Source: JAIEPW01 sp964406035
GTDB taxonomy: Bacteria; Acidobacteriota; Terriglobia; Bryobacterales; Bryobacteraceae
Direction of reading: 5' to 3'
Length of the DNA: 64,000 bases
Assembly: GCA_964406035.1 (NCBI GenBank)
Contig: CAYOQB010000002.1
Location: forward strand, 1-64,000
Position numbers and translations under genes: made by a program. Positions 34,869 to 42,857 of this stretch are shown here, piece by piece. The notes beneath the pieces were generated by a model. It saw only the letters and a list, made by a program, of their open reading frames with translations. It had not been told where the DNA came from and did no database searches. Position 1 is the first letter of the stretch; every line of letters starts with the position of its first letter.

Positions 34869-36047
34869 GTGCCCGAGAACCAGCGGCGGATCGTGCTTGC
34901 GCTCGCGCTCGGCTCCGCCACGGCCGCGCTGATCTCGATTGCAGCCAGCCAGATTCTGCTGGGCGCGGCGATCGCCGCGACGCTGTGGTTCCGCATTCAG
35001 TGGCAGGCGCCGCCCTTCTGGCCCGCGCTGGCGATGTTCGCCTTCCTGACACTGCTTTCGGTGGCGTTCTCCGGCGATCCGGCGGCGGGGGCCGGCCAAG
35101 TGAAGAAGTTCTACGTGTTCACGATTCTGTTCGTGATCTTCAGCTTGCGGCCGGTTCTTGCGGAGATCCGGGTGATGGTGCTGGCGTGGGCGGGCGTTTC
35201 CGCGATTTCCGCGCTGATCGGCATCGCGCAGTTCGCCTGGAAATACCAGCAGGCTCGCGAGCGCGGCCTGAGTTTTTACGAATTCTACGTGGGCGACCGG
35301 ACCACCGGCTTCATGAGCCACTGGATGACCTTCTCCGGCGAGCAGATGATCGCGCTGCTGATGCTGCTGGCGTTGCTGCTGTTCGCCGGAGCGACGCGCT
35401 GGAGCTTCGCGCTGTGGCCGATCGCGGGGTTGCTGGGCTTGTCGCTGCTCTTGGGATTCACGCGGAGCGTGTGGCTGGGCGCGGCGGCGGGGACGCTGTA
35501 CCTGGTCTGGTTCTGGCGCCGCTGGATGGTCGCTCTCGCGCCGGTGGCGCTCGCGATCGTGCTGTGGATCAATCCGGGCGAGGTCCGGGCTCGCTTTGTC
35601 TCGGCGTTCCAGCCGCGCGGCGATAATGTCGATTCCAACCGCCATCGCGAGATCACCCGGCAGGTCGGCTTCGAGATGATCCGGGCGCACCCCTTCCTGG
35701 GATTGGGTCCGGGGCTGGTGGGGCCGGGATTCGAGCAGTACATCCCGCCGGGTGTGGCGCGACCGCTGCCTATCGGGTTCTACGGTCATCTGCACAACGT
35801 CTACATCCACTACGCGGCGGAGCGGGGCATCCCCGCGGTGCTGGCGCTGCTGTGGATGCTTGCCTGGGTCCTGCGCGACTTATGGCGCGCGCCGCCGGAT
35901 TTCATGACCCGCGGTGCGATCGCGGTGCTGATTAGTGTGATGTTAAGCGGCTGGTATGAAGTGAACCTCGGGGACAGCGAGATCCTGACGCTGGTGCTGG
36001 CGGTGATCGCCTGCGGGTATTCGGTGCGGAGATCAGCTACCGTGTAA
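34869..36047 (+). CDS. O-antigen ligase / Wzy-type membrane protein
   Basis: A 392-residue polytopic membrane protein with ~11 hydrophobic segments. The Wzy_C region shows LLLGFTRSVWLGAAAG before a large periplasmic loop (residues ~235-310) containing RHREITRQVGFEMIRAHPFLGLGPG and HLHNVYIHYAAERGI. The His in HLHN and the Arg before the loop are characteristic of O-antigen ligase/polymerase proteins that join lipid-linked glycans. It starts with GTG 34869. No lipopolysaccharide cluster surrounds it. Confidence 0.88.
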   Translation: MPENQRRIVLALALGSATAALISIAASQILLGAAIAATLWFRIQWQAPPFWPALAMFAFLTLLSVAFSGDPAAGAGQVKKFYVFTILFVIFSLRPVLAEIRVMVLAWAGVSAISALIGIAQFAWKYQQARERGLSFYEFYVGDRTTGFMSHWMTFSGEQMIALLMLLALLLFAGATRWSFALWPIAGLLGLSLLLGFTRSVWLGAAAGTLYLVWFWRRWMVALAPVALAIVLWINPGEVRARFVSAFQPRGDNVDSNRHREITRQVGFEMIRAHPFLGLGPGLVGPGFEQYIPPGVARPLPIGFYGHLHNVYIHYAAERGIPAVLALLWMLAWVLRDLWRAPPDFMTRGAIAVLISVMLSGWYEVNLGDSEILTLVLAVIACGYSVRRSATV

Positions 36048-36096
36048 CATACAATCTCAAGATCCAGTCTTTTCGAGGACAAGTCTTCACAAACCT

Positions 36097-37470
36097 ATGC
36101 GCTACCTTCTTGCTTTCCTCCTTTCGGGGGCGATGGGGCTGCTCGCCGAGCCGCCGTCCACCATCGCGATCCGCAACGCCCGGGTGATGCCAGTGTCCGG
36201 GCCAGCCATCGCCAAGGGAACCGTGCTGCTGCGCAACGGCCTGATCGAAGCCGTTGGGGAATCCGTGCAGATTCCCGCGGGAGCCTGGATTATCGAGGGC
36301 GAGGGACTCACGGTTTATCCCGGGCTGATCGACGCGCTCGGCACCTGGGGCATTCCGCAGCAGCAGGCGCAGCAGGGTCAGGCCGCGCCGGCGGCGGCTC
36401 CGGGCGGCTTGCCGCCCATCCCGGGCCTGGCGACGCCCACCGTGGCGCCTCCCTCCGGGCCGCAGGATCGCCCGCAGACGACCAGTTGGCAGAAGGCGGC
36501 GGACCTGATTTCGCCCTCGGACCGGCGGATCGCGGGCGCCCGCAACATGGGTTACAGCACCGCAGCCGTGTTTCCGACTCGCGGAATCTTCGCCGGACAG
36601 GGCTCGATGATGCAACTCGCCGGCGAAAAAGTGGACACCATGGTGGTGGCCCCCAATATCGGGCAGTACGTAGCGATGCGGCCTGCCGGCTTCGGCCGCT
36701 CTTTCCCGGATTCGCTGATGGGCGTGATCGCCTACGTCAAGCAGATTTACCTGGACGCCGGCCACTACTCGCTGGCAAAGAAAATGTACGCGGAAAATCC
36801 GCGGGGGATGACGCGCCCGGCGTACGATCGCGCCTTGGAGGGCGTGCTGGAGTCGCCGCGGGTGTTGCTGCCGGCGAATCGCGCATTTGAAATCGAGCGC
36901 TACGCCAAGCTCGGTCGCGATTTGAAGCAGCCGACCGTTCTCTACGGCGGAACCGAGGCCTACAAGGCCGCGGGCATGTTGAAGGACACGCCGATTCTGA
37001 TCAGCATCAAATGGCCGGAGAGGGCGCGGGACGGCGATCCGGAGGAGGAAGAGGACTTTCGCACGCTGGAACGGCGAGATAAAGCGCCATCCGGTCCCGC
37101 TACGCTGGCCAAGGCTGGCGTGAAGTTCGCCTTCTACGCCGACGGCATCGAGCGGCGCAGCGACTGGCTGCGCGCCGTGAAGCGAGCGATGGAAGCGGGA
37201 TTAACCCCCGATCAGGCTCTGCGGGCCTTGACCCTCGCGCCGGCCGAGATCTTCGGCGTCGCGGATCGCGTCGGCTCCATCGAGAAGGGCAAGATCGCCA
37301 ACCTGGTGGTCACCAAGGGCGATCTGTTCCAGGACGGCGCCATCCAGCACGTGTTCATTGATGGCGTGAAGTATGACCCGGCCCCGGAACAGCCGCAGGG
37401 TCCGCCGGGCGGGTTCCCCGGGGGGCGCCGGCCGGGCGCGGACAGTCAGATTGAGGAGGTCCGGAAATGA
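36097..37470 (+). CDS. Exported amidohydrolase-fold protein, first of a trio, lacking the HxH metal motif
   Basis: A 457-residue exported protein (MRYLLAFLLSGAMGLLAEP leader). The N-terminal composite sandwich (IAIRNARVMPVSG, GLIEAVGESVQIP) and C-terminal end (TLAPAEIFGVADRVGSIEKGKIANLVVTKGDLF) are typical of amidohydrolases. The family's PGxIDxHxH is YPGLIDALGTWG here, so the two His ligands of the metal centre are absent. A Pro/Gly/Gln-rich stretch follows that site (residues ~87-130). Its stop overlaps the next start. Possibly a non-catalytic partner of the middle protein, or a fold used for binding (inference). Confidence 0.88.
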   Translation: MRYLLAFLLSGAMGLLAEPPSTIAIRNARVMPVSGPAIAKGTVLLRNGLIEAVGESVQIPAGAWIIEGEGLTVYPGLIDALGTWGIPQQQAQQGQAAPAAAPGGLPPIPGLATPTVAPPSGPQDRPQTTSWQKAADLISPSDRRIAGARNMGYSTAAVFPTRGIFAGQGSMMQLAGEKVDTMVVAPNIGQYVAMRPAGFGRSFPDSLMGVIAYVKQIYLDAGHYSLAKKMYAENPRGMTRPAYDRALEGVLESPRVLLPANRAFEIERYAKLGRDLKQPTVLYGGTEAYKAAGMLKDTPILISIKWPERARDGDPEEEEDFRTLERRDKAPSGPATLAKAGVKFAFYADGIERRSDWLRAVKRAMEAGLTPDQALRALTLAPAEIFGVADRVGSIEKGKIANLVVTKGDLFQDGAIQHVFIDGVKYDPAPEQPQGPPGGFPGGRRPGADSQIEEVRK

Positions 37471-38804
37471 GATTCGCGATCCTGTTAGCGGGACTCGCCG
37501 CGGGGCTCGCGGCTCAGACGGTGGTGCTGCAGAACGGCACCATCATGACCGTGACGAAGGGCACCTTCAAGGGCACCATCGTCATCAAGGACGGAAAGAT
37601 CGTCGAGGTGGGCGATAAGGTGTTGGTGCCCGCCGGCGCGCAGGTGATCGACGCCACCGGGCAGTACATCATCCCCGGAATCATCGACTGCCACTCGCAC
37701 ATCGCGGTGGAGAGCATCAATGAAGGCAGCGTTTCCGTGTCGGCGATGGTCGGTGTCGGCGACAACGTCAATCCCGAGGACATCGACATCTACCGCGCGC
37801 TCGCCGGCGGCGTCACCACCGCCAACGTGCTGCACGGATCGGCGAACGCGATCGGCGGCAAGAACGTGGTGCTGAAGATGCGCTGGGGCAAGGACTCGGA
37901 GGCGTTGCGCTTCGAGGGCGCCAAGCCAGGAATCAAGTTCGCCCTGGGCGAGAATCCCAAGCGCCAGGGCAACCCGACCCAGCCGGGGCAGCGCGCCCGC
38001 TATCCCGCCACACGCATGGGCGTCGAGGATGTGATCCGTGACGCGTTCACCGAAGCGAAGTCCTATCAGGCGTCGTGGAAGGAGTACGAGGAGCGGTCCA
38101 AGCGCGGCGAACGCGTGCTGCCGCCGCGGCGCGATCTGAAGCTCGATGCGCTGGTGGAGGTGCTGGAAGGCAAGCGCCTGGTTCACGCCCACTGCTATCG
38201 CGCCGACGAGATCCTGATGCTGATCCGCACCGCCGACGAGATGGGATTCAAGATCAAGACCTTCCAGCACGTGCTGGAAGGCTACAAGGTGGCCAAGGAG
38301 ATCGCCGCGCACGGCGCCGGCGGTTCCACGTTCAGCGACTGGTGGGCGTACAAGGCCGAAGCCTATGACGCGATTCCCTACAACGCCGCCATCATGCACA
38401 AGAAGGGCGTCCTGGTGAGCCTCAATTCCGACTCCGCGGAGCTGATGCGGCGCCTGAACACGGAAGCGGGCAAGATGATGAAGTACGGAGGCCTCACTGA
38501 AAATGAGGCGCTGGCCATGGTCACCATCAACCCGGCGAAACAATTGGAGATCGACAACCGCGTAGGCTCCATCGAAGCGGGCAAGGACGCGGATCTGGTG
38601 GTCTACGACAAGAATCCGCTCTCGGTGTACGCCAAGGTGCAGAAGGTGTTCATCGACGGCAACAAGTATTTCGACCGAGATACGGACATCTCGGATCGCA
38701 ACCGCAAGGCGTTGGAGAAGAAACGGCTGCTGGACGCGGAGAAGGCCCGCCAGGACGAGCAGAAGAAGCAGGGGATGCCCCCCACGCGGAGGACCGGAGA
38801 ATGA
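37467..38804 (+). CDS. Exported amidohydrolase, middle member of a trio, metal motif intact
   Basis: A 445-residue exported amidohydrolase (MRFAILLAGLAAGLAAQ leader). It retains PGIIDCHSHIA with His76 and His78, then RLVHAHCYRADE, FQHVLEGYKVAKE and a LNSDSAELMRR segment where the catalytic Asp is expected, and ends with NRVGSIEAGKDADLVVYDKNPL. This indicates a binuclear-metal hydrolase of imidazolonepropionase/prolidase-like type acting outside the cytosol. It starts 4 nt inside the preceding gene, with a GAGGAGGT ribosome site in that gene's end. Substrate not predictable; C-terminal ~50 residues are Lys/Arg-rich. Confidence 0.92.
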   Translation: MRFAILLAGLAAGLAAQTVVLQNGTIMTVTKGTFKGTIVIKDGKIVEVGDKVLVPAGAQVIDATGQYIIPGIIDCHSHIAVESINEGSVSVSAMVGVGDNVNPEDIDIYRALAGGVTTANVLHGSANAIGGKNVVLKMRWGKDSEALRFEGAKPGIKFALGENPKRQGNPTQPGQRARYPATRMGVEDVIRDAFTEAKSYQASWKEYEERSKRGERVLPPRRDLKLDALVEVLEGKRLVHAHCYRADEILMLIRTADEMGFKIKTFQHVLEGYKVAKEIAAHGAGGSTFSDWWAYKAEAYDAIPYNAAIMHKKGVLVSLNSDSAELMRRLNTEAGKMMKYGGLTENEALAMVTINPAKQLEIDNRVGSIEAGKDADLVVYDKNPLSVYAKVQKVFIDGNKYFDRDTDISDRNRKALEKKRLLDAEKARQDEQKKQGMPPTRRTGE

Positions 38805-40129
38805 AGAGACTCGGAATACTGATGGCGATCGCGGGCGTGCTGGCGGCCGGCCCGAATGATACGTTTCTGCTGCGCGGCGTGACCGTGCATCCGGTAACCG
38901 GCGCGAAGATCGAGAACACGTCGCTGCTGGTACAGGACGGCAAGATCGCGGAGATCGGCCCCAAGATCGTGGCGCCGAAGGGCATGAAAGTAATCGACGC
39001 CAAGGGCATGCACGTTTGGCCCGGCTTCATCGATTCGGCCACCGATACGGGCATGAACGAGATCTCGAGCGTACGCGAGACGGTGGACACCGGGGAGGTG
39101 GGCGCCTTCAATCCGCAGATCCGCGCCGCGGTGGCGGTAAACCCCTCCAGCGAGCACTTCCCCGTCGTGCGGGGCAACGGCACGACCTCCATGGTGCTGA
39201 TGCCGGGCGGCACCGGCGGACGCGGCGGCGGATTCGGCCGGCTGGGCGGAGGCGACGGACCGCTGATTCAGGGCCAGGCCTCGATGATCCATACCGATGG
39301 CTGGACCTGGGAAGAGATGGAAGTTAACCGCTCGGTCGGGATGCAGGTGGCGTTTCCCGATACGCCGCGGATTCCGGGCCGCTTCGCCGCGATGCTGGGC
39401 CTCGACCGGCCGACCACGACGTACGCCGACATGGATCGCCAGCGGCTGGAGCGAGTCAAGCGTTTGGCGGATTTCATAACCGACGCCCGCCGCTATCAGA
39501 AAGCCAAGGCGGCCAGGGAGCCGGGCTTCCGCACCGATCTGAAGTTTGAAGCCATGCTGCCGGTGCTGGAGGGCAAGACCCCTCTCCTGATGGTCGCGAA
39601 CAAGCAGAAGAACATCCGCGAGGTGATCAAGTTCGCTGACGAACAGAAGGTGAAGGTGGTGCTCGCCGGTACCGATGACTTCGGCAACACGCTTCCCGAT
39701 CTGAAGGCGAAGAACATTCCCGTCATCCTGGGACCCACTTACGAGCTTCCCGCCGAGGAAGATCATGCCTACGACGAGCCGTTCACGCGCCCCGGAGAAA
39801 TCTTCAAGTCGGGCGTCAAGTTCGCGTTCGGCTCTTTCGGGACGCAGTTCGCGCGCAACCTGCCCTACAACGCCGCTAATGCGGTGGCGTTCGGGCTGCC
39901 GTACGACGAAGCGATCAAGGCGATCACCATCAACCCCGCCGAGATCTGGGGCGTCGCCGACAAGATCGGCTCCATCGAGAAAGGCAAGTGGGCGGATCTG
40001 ATCGTTACCGACAAGGAAGATCCGCTGGAGATCACAACCAACGTGAAGCACATGTTCATCCGCGGCCAGGCGGTGGACCTGACCTCAAAGCACACGCGAT
40101 ACTACGAGAAGTATCTTAACCGTCCGTAG
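38801..40129 (+). CDS. Exported amidohydrolase-fold protein, third of a trio, lacking the HxH motif
   Basis: A 442-residue exported protein (MKRLGILMAIAGVLAA leader). The frame of an amidohydrolase is clear (FLLRGVTVHPVTGAKIENTS, GKIAEIGPKIVAPKG, and a C-terminal INPAEIWGVADKIGSIEKGKWADLIVTD), but PGxIDxHxH is replaced by WPGFIDSATDTGMNEI, leaving no His pair. A Gly-rich loop lies near residues 130-145. It overlaps the middle gene by 4 nt. With the first trio member it forms a set of two apparently metal-site-less paralogues around one intact enzyme. Confidence 0.88.
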   Translation: MKRLGILMAIAGVLAAGPNDTFLLRGVTVHPVTGAKIENTSLLVQDGKIAEIGPKIVAPKGMKVIDAKGMHVWPGFIDSATDTGMNEISSVRETVDTGEVGAFNPQIRAAVAVNPSSEHFPVVRGNGTTSMVLMPGGTGGRGGGFGRLGGGDGPLIQGQASMIHTDGWTWEEMEVNRSVGMQVAFPDTPRIPGRFAAMLGLDRPTTTYADMDRQRLERVKRLADFITDARRYQKAKAAREPGFRTDLKFEAMLPVLEGKTPLLMVANKQKNIREVIKFADEQKVKVVLAGTDDFGNTLPDLKAKNIPVILGPTYELPAEEDHAYDEPFTRPGEIFKSGVKFAFGSFGTQFARNLPYNAANAVAFGLPYDEAIKAITINPAEIWGVADKIGSIEKGKWADLIVTDKEDPLEITTNVKHMFIRGQAVDLTSKHTRYYEKYLNRP

Positions 40130-40135
40130 TTTAGC

Positions 40136-40188
40136 TCGCCATGCAACCGTTTTGGAACCATTTTGGTACCATGAGGGTTGCATGGCGA
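40136..40188 (+). promoter_or_regulatory. Operator region of the toxin-antitoxin pair
   Basis: A 13-bp perfect inverted repeat, TCGCCATGCAACC (40136-40148) and GGTTGCATGGCGA (40176-40188), encloses two 11-nt near-identical direct repeats, TTTTGGAACCA (40150-40160) and TTTTGGTACCA (40161-40171). The right arm contains the antitoxin ATG (40182). Such sites are where ribbon-helix-helix antitoxins, often with toxin, repress their own operon. Confidence 0.7.
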
Positions 40189-40430
40189 ATCTGACCATCA
40201 AGAACCTTCCCGATGACGTTTACGAAGGGCTGAAAGCCGCCGCGCAGGAGCGGCGGCAAAGTCTGAACGGCTATCTGCTGGAGCTGCTTGGTAATGAGCA
40301 GGTCCTTCGGCTGAAGCGCGCACAGCACCGTGAAGCGTTTGAGAGGATCCGCCGAAGGCGGGAGCAGATGGAACCAATTGAATCTGCCGCCGGCCTGCTG
40401 CGTGAGGCTCGGGACGAATCCGGGAGATGA
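40182..40430 (+). CDS. FitA/VapB-type ribbon-helix-helix antitoxin
   Basis: An 82-residue protein starting MANLTIKNLPDDVYEGLKAA, a ribbon strand plus first helix of the Arc/MetJ/FitA fold, followed by RRQSLNGYLLELL (second helix). The charged C-terminal half would bind and block the toxin. ATG 40182 with a GAGGG box is preferred to an upstream in-frame ATG at 40152, which would translate the operator. Its stop overlaps the PIN-toxin start by 4 nt, the normal type II toxin-antitoxin arrangement. Confidence 0.92.
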   Translation: MANLTIKNLPDDVYEGLKAAAQERRQSLNGYLLELLGNEQVLRLKRAQHREAFERIRRRREQMEPIESAAGLLREARDESGR

Positions 40431-40846
40431 AGCGGCGCCTGGTCGTGGACTCCAGTGTTTTTCTGGCCTGGCTCCTGCGGGAGCCGTCCAGTCAGCGGGC
40501 TGAGGCCATGATCGATGAGTACCTATTCCGTTCCCTCCGCCTGCTGACTCTGGATGTCGCGTGGCTCGAAGTAGCGTCAGTGGTTTCCAAGAGGGCGCGC
40601 CTCCAGAAAATCTCAAGGGCGGAAGCCAGTGGGTTGCTGGCGGATTTTCGCACCTGCGCTCCGACCGGCGAAAGCTCCGTGCGGTTCATCGAGGCCGGCT
40701 TGGATGTCTCAATTCACCTCGGACTCGCGCTCTACGACTGCTTATACCTGGCATTCGCGCTGGAGGAGGGCTGCGACTTCATAACCGCCGACGAGCGTTT
40801 CTTCCACGCTGTACGCCACAGCTATCCCAATGTGAAGTTGTTATAG
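40427..40846 (+). CDS. vapC: PIN-domain ribonuclease toxin (VapC/FitB family)
   Basis: A 139-residue PIN-domain protein. The four acidic metal-binding residues are in place: Asp8 in VVDSSVF, Glu48 in WLEVAS, Asp104 in LYDCLYLAFA, and Asp122 in ITADERF. PIN toxins of this type cleave tRNA or rRNA when freed from the antitoxin. Length and gene order (antitoxin first, 4-nt overlap) are standard. All active-site residues are intact, so it looks functional. It ends convergently inside the alpha/beta hydrolase gene end (6-nt overlap). Confidence 0.93.
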   Translation: MKRRLVVDSSVFLAWLLREPSSQRAEAMIDEYLFRSLRLLTLDVAWLEVASVVSKRARLQKISRAEASGLLADFRTCAPTGESSVRFIEAGLDVSIHLGLALYDCLYLAFALEEGCDFITADERFFHAVRHSYPNVKLL

Positions 40847-41920
40847 GTTGCGCTTCAGGAAGCTGCAGATGTGATACCCATCCATGAACTTGAACGGGGA
40901 CTCGCCCAGCGTGTAGTGGCCGCACGGCAGCACCACCACCTTGTGGTCAATGTCGTGATGCTTCGCCAGTTCGATCACCTGCCTGGAATAGTGCACCGGG
41001 AACGTCGTATCGTACTCCGCGTAGATGAACAGGCTCTTCTTGGGTAGCGAGGCGAAGCGGGGCCAATAGCTGGGCGGTGAGATCACTTTCCAGGACTCGC
41101 GCAGGGTCTCGACATCGATATGCGGCTCGATACCCTCGCGGATGTGTTGAGTCGAAAGGCCTTCCCAGACGACATCGGCGAAGTATGTCGAGCAGTGGTT
41201 GAACACGTTCACCTGCAGGCGCTTGTCGTGGGCGCTGGCGAGGAAGGCGTAGCAGGAACCGAGGCTGGTGCCGACGATCCCAACGCTCTCATAATCCTGG
41301 CTGAACAGCCAGTCCACGCAACTGCGGATATCGATGATGGCCTGGCGGGTGGCGTCGATGGTGCGCGCGACGTTGGAAGACACCGCGTAATCGGCGCGCT
41401 CCAGCTCCGGCGGCATGCGGTAGTCATGATACGGCAAGCTCATCCGCAAAGCGGAAATCCGCAGCTTCTGCAAGCCGCGGCACAGCCCCGCGTGCTGATC
41501 CGCGGTAGCGTTCCAATGCGGCAGCACGATCACCGCGACCCGCCGCTGGCCGGGCTTGAAACGGGCCGGATACCATTGGCCCGTAACGGTGTTGTTCTCT
41601 GGATAAGGGGTGTGAACGAAGCTGGTGAATTGCAGCAGGTTGCCGTTCAGCCGGAAATCCTTGGGGGTTTCGTAAGCGAAGAAGGTGTCGCTCGACCCGA
41701 TCGCGGCTTCGTTCAGCTCGCGCAGGTATTCATGGGGATGATGGCCGTTCATGGGAACGTCCAGCGTCGTGGGCCAGAACTTAGTCCACTCCAGACCCCA
41801 GTCGAAGGGTCTCACTTTGCGATTGGTAGCCCGGAAACAAAGCCGGTTCTCCCAATCACTCATCCAGCGTGAATACAGTTTCTTCAAGGCAGGCGAAAGG
41901 CTCGCCTCCGAGTATAACAA
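40841..41920 (-). CDS. Alpha/beta hydrolase, ABHD18/DUF2048-like
   Basis: A 359-residue hydrolase-fold protein. The nucleophile elbow is VGTSLGSCYAF (Ser219), with LFIYAEYDTTFP carrying the acid and VLPCGHYTLGE the His. The strand before the elbow (VAVIVLPHWNATADQHAGL, then LRMSLPYHDYRMP) resembles the DUF2048/ABHD18 group. There is no signal peptide. The only upstream-most start is TTG 41920; an ATG at 41863 is an alternative that would remove 19 plausible residues. It follows the PilZ gene on the same strand by 18 nt. Substrate unknown. Confidence 0.82.
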   Translation of the reverse strand: MLYSEASLSPALKKLYSRWMSDWENRLCFRATNRKVRPFDWGLEWTKFWPTTLDVPMNGHHPHEYLRELNEAAIGSSDTFFAYETPKDFRLNGNLLQFTSFVHTPYPENNTVTGQWYPARFKPGQRRVAVIVLPHWNATADQHAGLCRGLQKLRISALRMSLPYHDYRMPPELERADYAVSSNVARTIDATRQAIIDIRSCVDWLFSQDYESVGIVGTSLGSCYAFLASAHDKRLQVNVFNHCSTYFADVVWEGLSTQHIREGIEPHIDVETLRESWKVISPPSYWPRFASLPKKSLFIYAEYDTTFPVHYSRQVIELAKHHDIDHKVVVLPCGHYTLGESPFKFMDGYHICSFLKRNL

Positions 41921-41938
41921 GCGGCGATGACGAAACGG

Positions 41939-42274
41939 TTAGGATGCCACGGCCTGGCGCGCCGTGCGGAACTCGTACTGCTGGATTTCCATGGCGGCTA
42001 AGCCTTCCTCGAAGCGAACGATGCGGCCGCGGGCCACCAGTCGCAGGGAACATTTCTCGTTGAGCTGGGCGGGCCAACTGATGGAGACTTCCAGGCGGCG
42101 TCCCGGCAGCAGCATATGCTCCGTGGTGAAGAGGACTCCAGTGCTGCTGATGTTCACGGTCCGGCCTTCGCCGATTTCGTCCCCGCTGCGCTTGTTCAGC
42201 ACCTTGTAGTGGACGGTCCGTTCAATGGGGAACCTGTCAGTGGAACGACGATCCTGCTGAGAATTCTGACTCAC
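41939..42274 (-). CDS. PilZ-domain protein
   Basis: A 111-residue stand-alone PilZ domain: RSTDR at residues 10-14 (RxxxR) and NISSTG at 41-46 (NxSxxG), with surrounding strands VHYKVLNKRSG and LRLVARGRIVRFEEG. It should bind cyclic di-GMP. It starts at GTG 42274 behind a GGAGG box and is divergent from the exported RidA gene. This is the second PilZ gene in the window; the two share only the motifs and fold, so they are not recent duplicates. Confidence 0.9.
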   Translation of the reverse strand: MSQNSQQDRRSTDRFPIERTVHYKVLNKRSGDEIGEGRTVNISSTGVLFTTEHMLLPGRRLEVSISWPAQLNEKCSLRLVARGRIVRFEEGLAAMEIQQYEFRTARQAVAS

Positions 42275-42367
42275 TCCGACACCTCCGAAATCAACCGCAT
42301 CGTGTAACCAATTTGCGGCTTCGTTCTGCTGCAGACAATAGCTGAGCTGTTCTATTTTTGAGCGGTA

Positions 42368-42408
42368 CTAAGGTACTGACGGGCCGCTGTGTCAGTCCTC
42401 TACCTTAG
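42368..42408. promoter_or_regulatory. Nested inverted repeat between PilZ and ridA-like genes
   Basis: CTAAGGTA (42368-42375) and TACCTTAG (42401-42408) form an 8-bp inverted repeat. Inside it are CTGAC (42376-42380) and GTCAG (42391-42395). It sits in the 148-nt gap between two divergent genes, 15 nt before the RidA ATG and 94 nt before the PilZ start, so it could act on either. Confidence 0.55.
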
Positions 42409-42422
42409 GATAAGATGCCTCC

Positions 42423-42857
42423 ATGCGATGTCAAGTAACAAAGGCTGTCCTGACCCTCACTTTCTTCGCCTGCGTGCTTCCCGGAGCCGAGAAGAAGGCC
42501 ATATACCCTCCGGGAGCATCGAAAGGCGGCGTGCTGACGCCGGCCATCCTGGTGGACGGCACTCTTTATCTCTCCGGACAGCTCGGTCGCGACGCTTCCG
42601 GCAAGATCCCGGAGGAGTTTGAAGCCGAGGTCAAGCAACTGTTCGCCAATGCCGCGGCGATCCTGAAGGAAGCAGGCATGAGCTTCGACGATGTCGTGTC
42701 GGCGCAGGTTTACCTGACCGACATGGAACTGTTCCAGCGGATGAACGCCGTCTACGGAACTTATTTCAAAGACATGAAGCCCACAAGGACCACCGTCGGC
42801 GTCGCCAAACTGGTGGGGACCGCGCGAATTGAGATTACGATGACGGCTCGGAAGTAG
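42423..42857 (+). CDS. Exported RidA/YjgF-family protein
   Basis: A 144-residue Rid-family protein. Residues 1-22 (MRCQVTKAVLTLTFFACVLPGA) form a signal peptide, absent from the cytosolic RidA. The mature part has LVDGTLYLSGQLGRD, FANAAAILKEAGMSFDDVV and the KPTRTTVGVAKLVG region, with the conserved Arg, then ARIEITMTA. RidA deaminates reactive enamines and imines in the cytosol. An exported form suggests a different substrate or a binding role. It overlaps the convergent rarA end by 23 nt. Confidence 0.85.
   Translation: MRCQVTKAVLTLTFFACVLPGAEKKAIYPPGASKGGVLTPAILVDGTLYLSGQLGRDASGKIPEEFEAEVKQLFANAAAILKEAGMSFDDVVSAQVYLTDMELFQRMNAVYGTYFKDMKPTRTTVGVAKLVGTARIEITMTARK

Noticed and set aside
40152..40181. 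Earlier in-frame ATG for the antitoxin
   Set aside because: It would translate the operator repeats, and the ribbon-helix-helix fold starts exactly at ATG 40182, which has a ribosome site.
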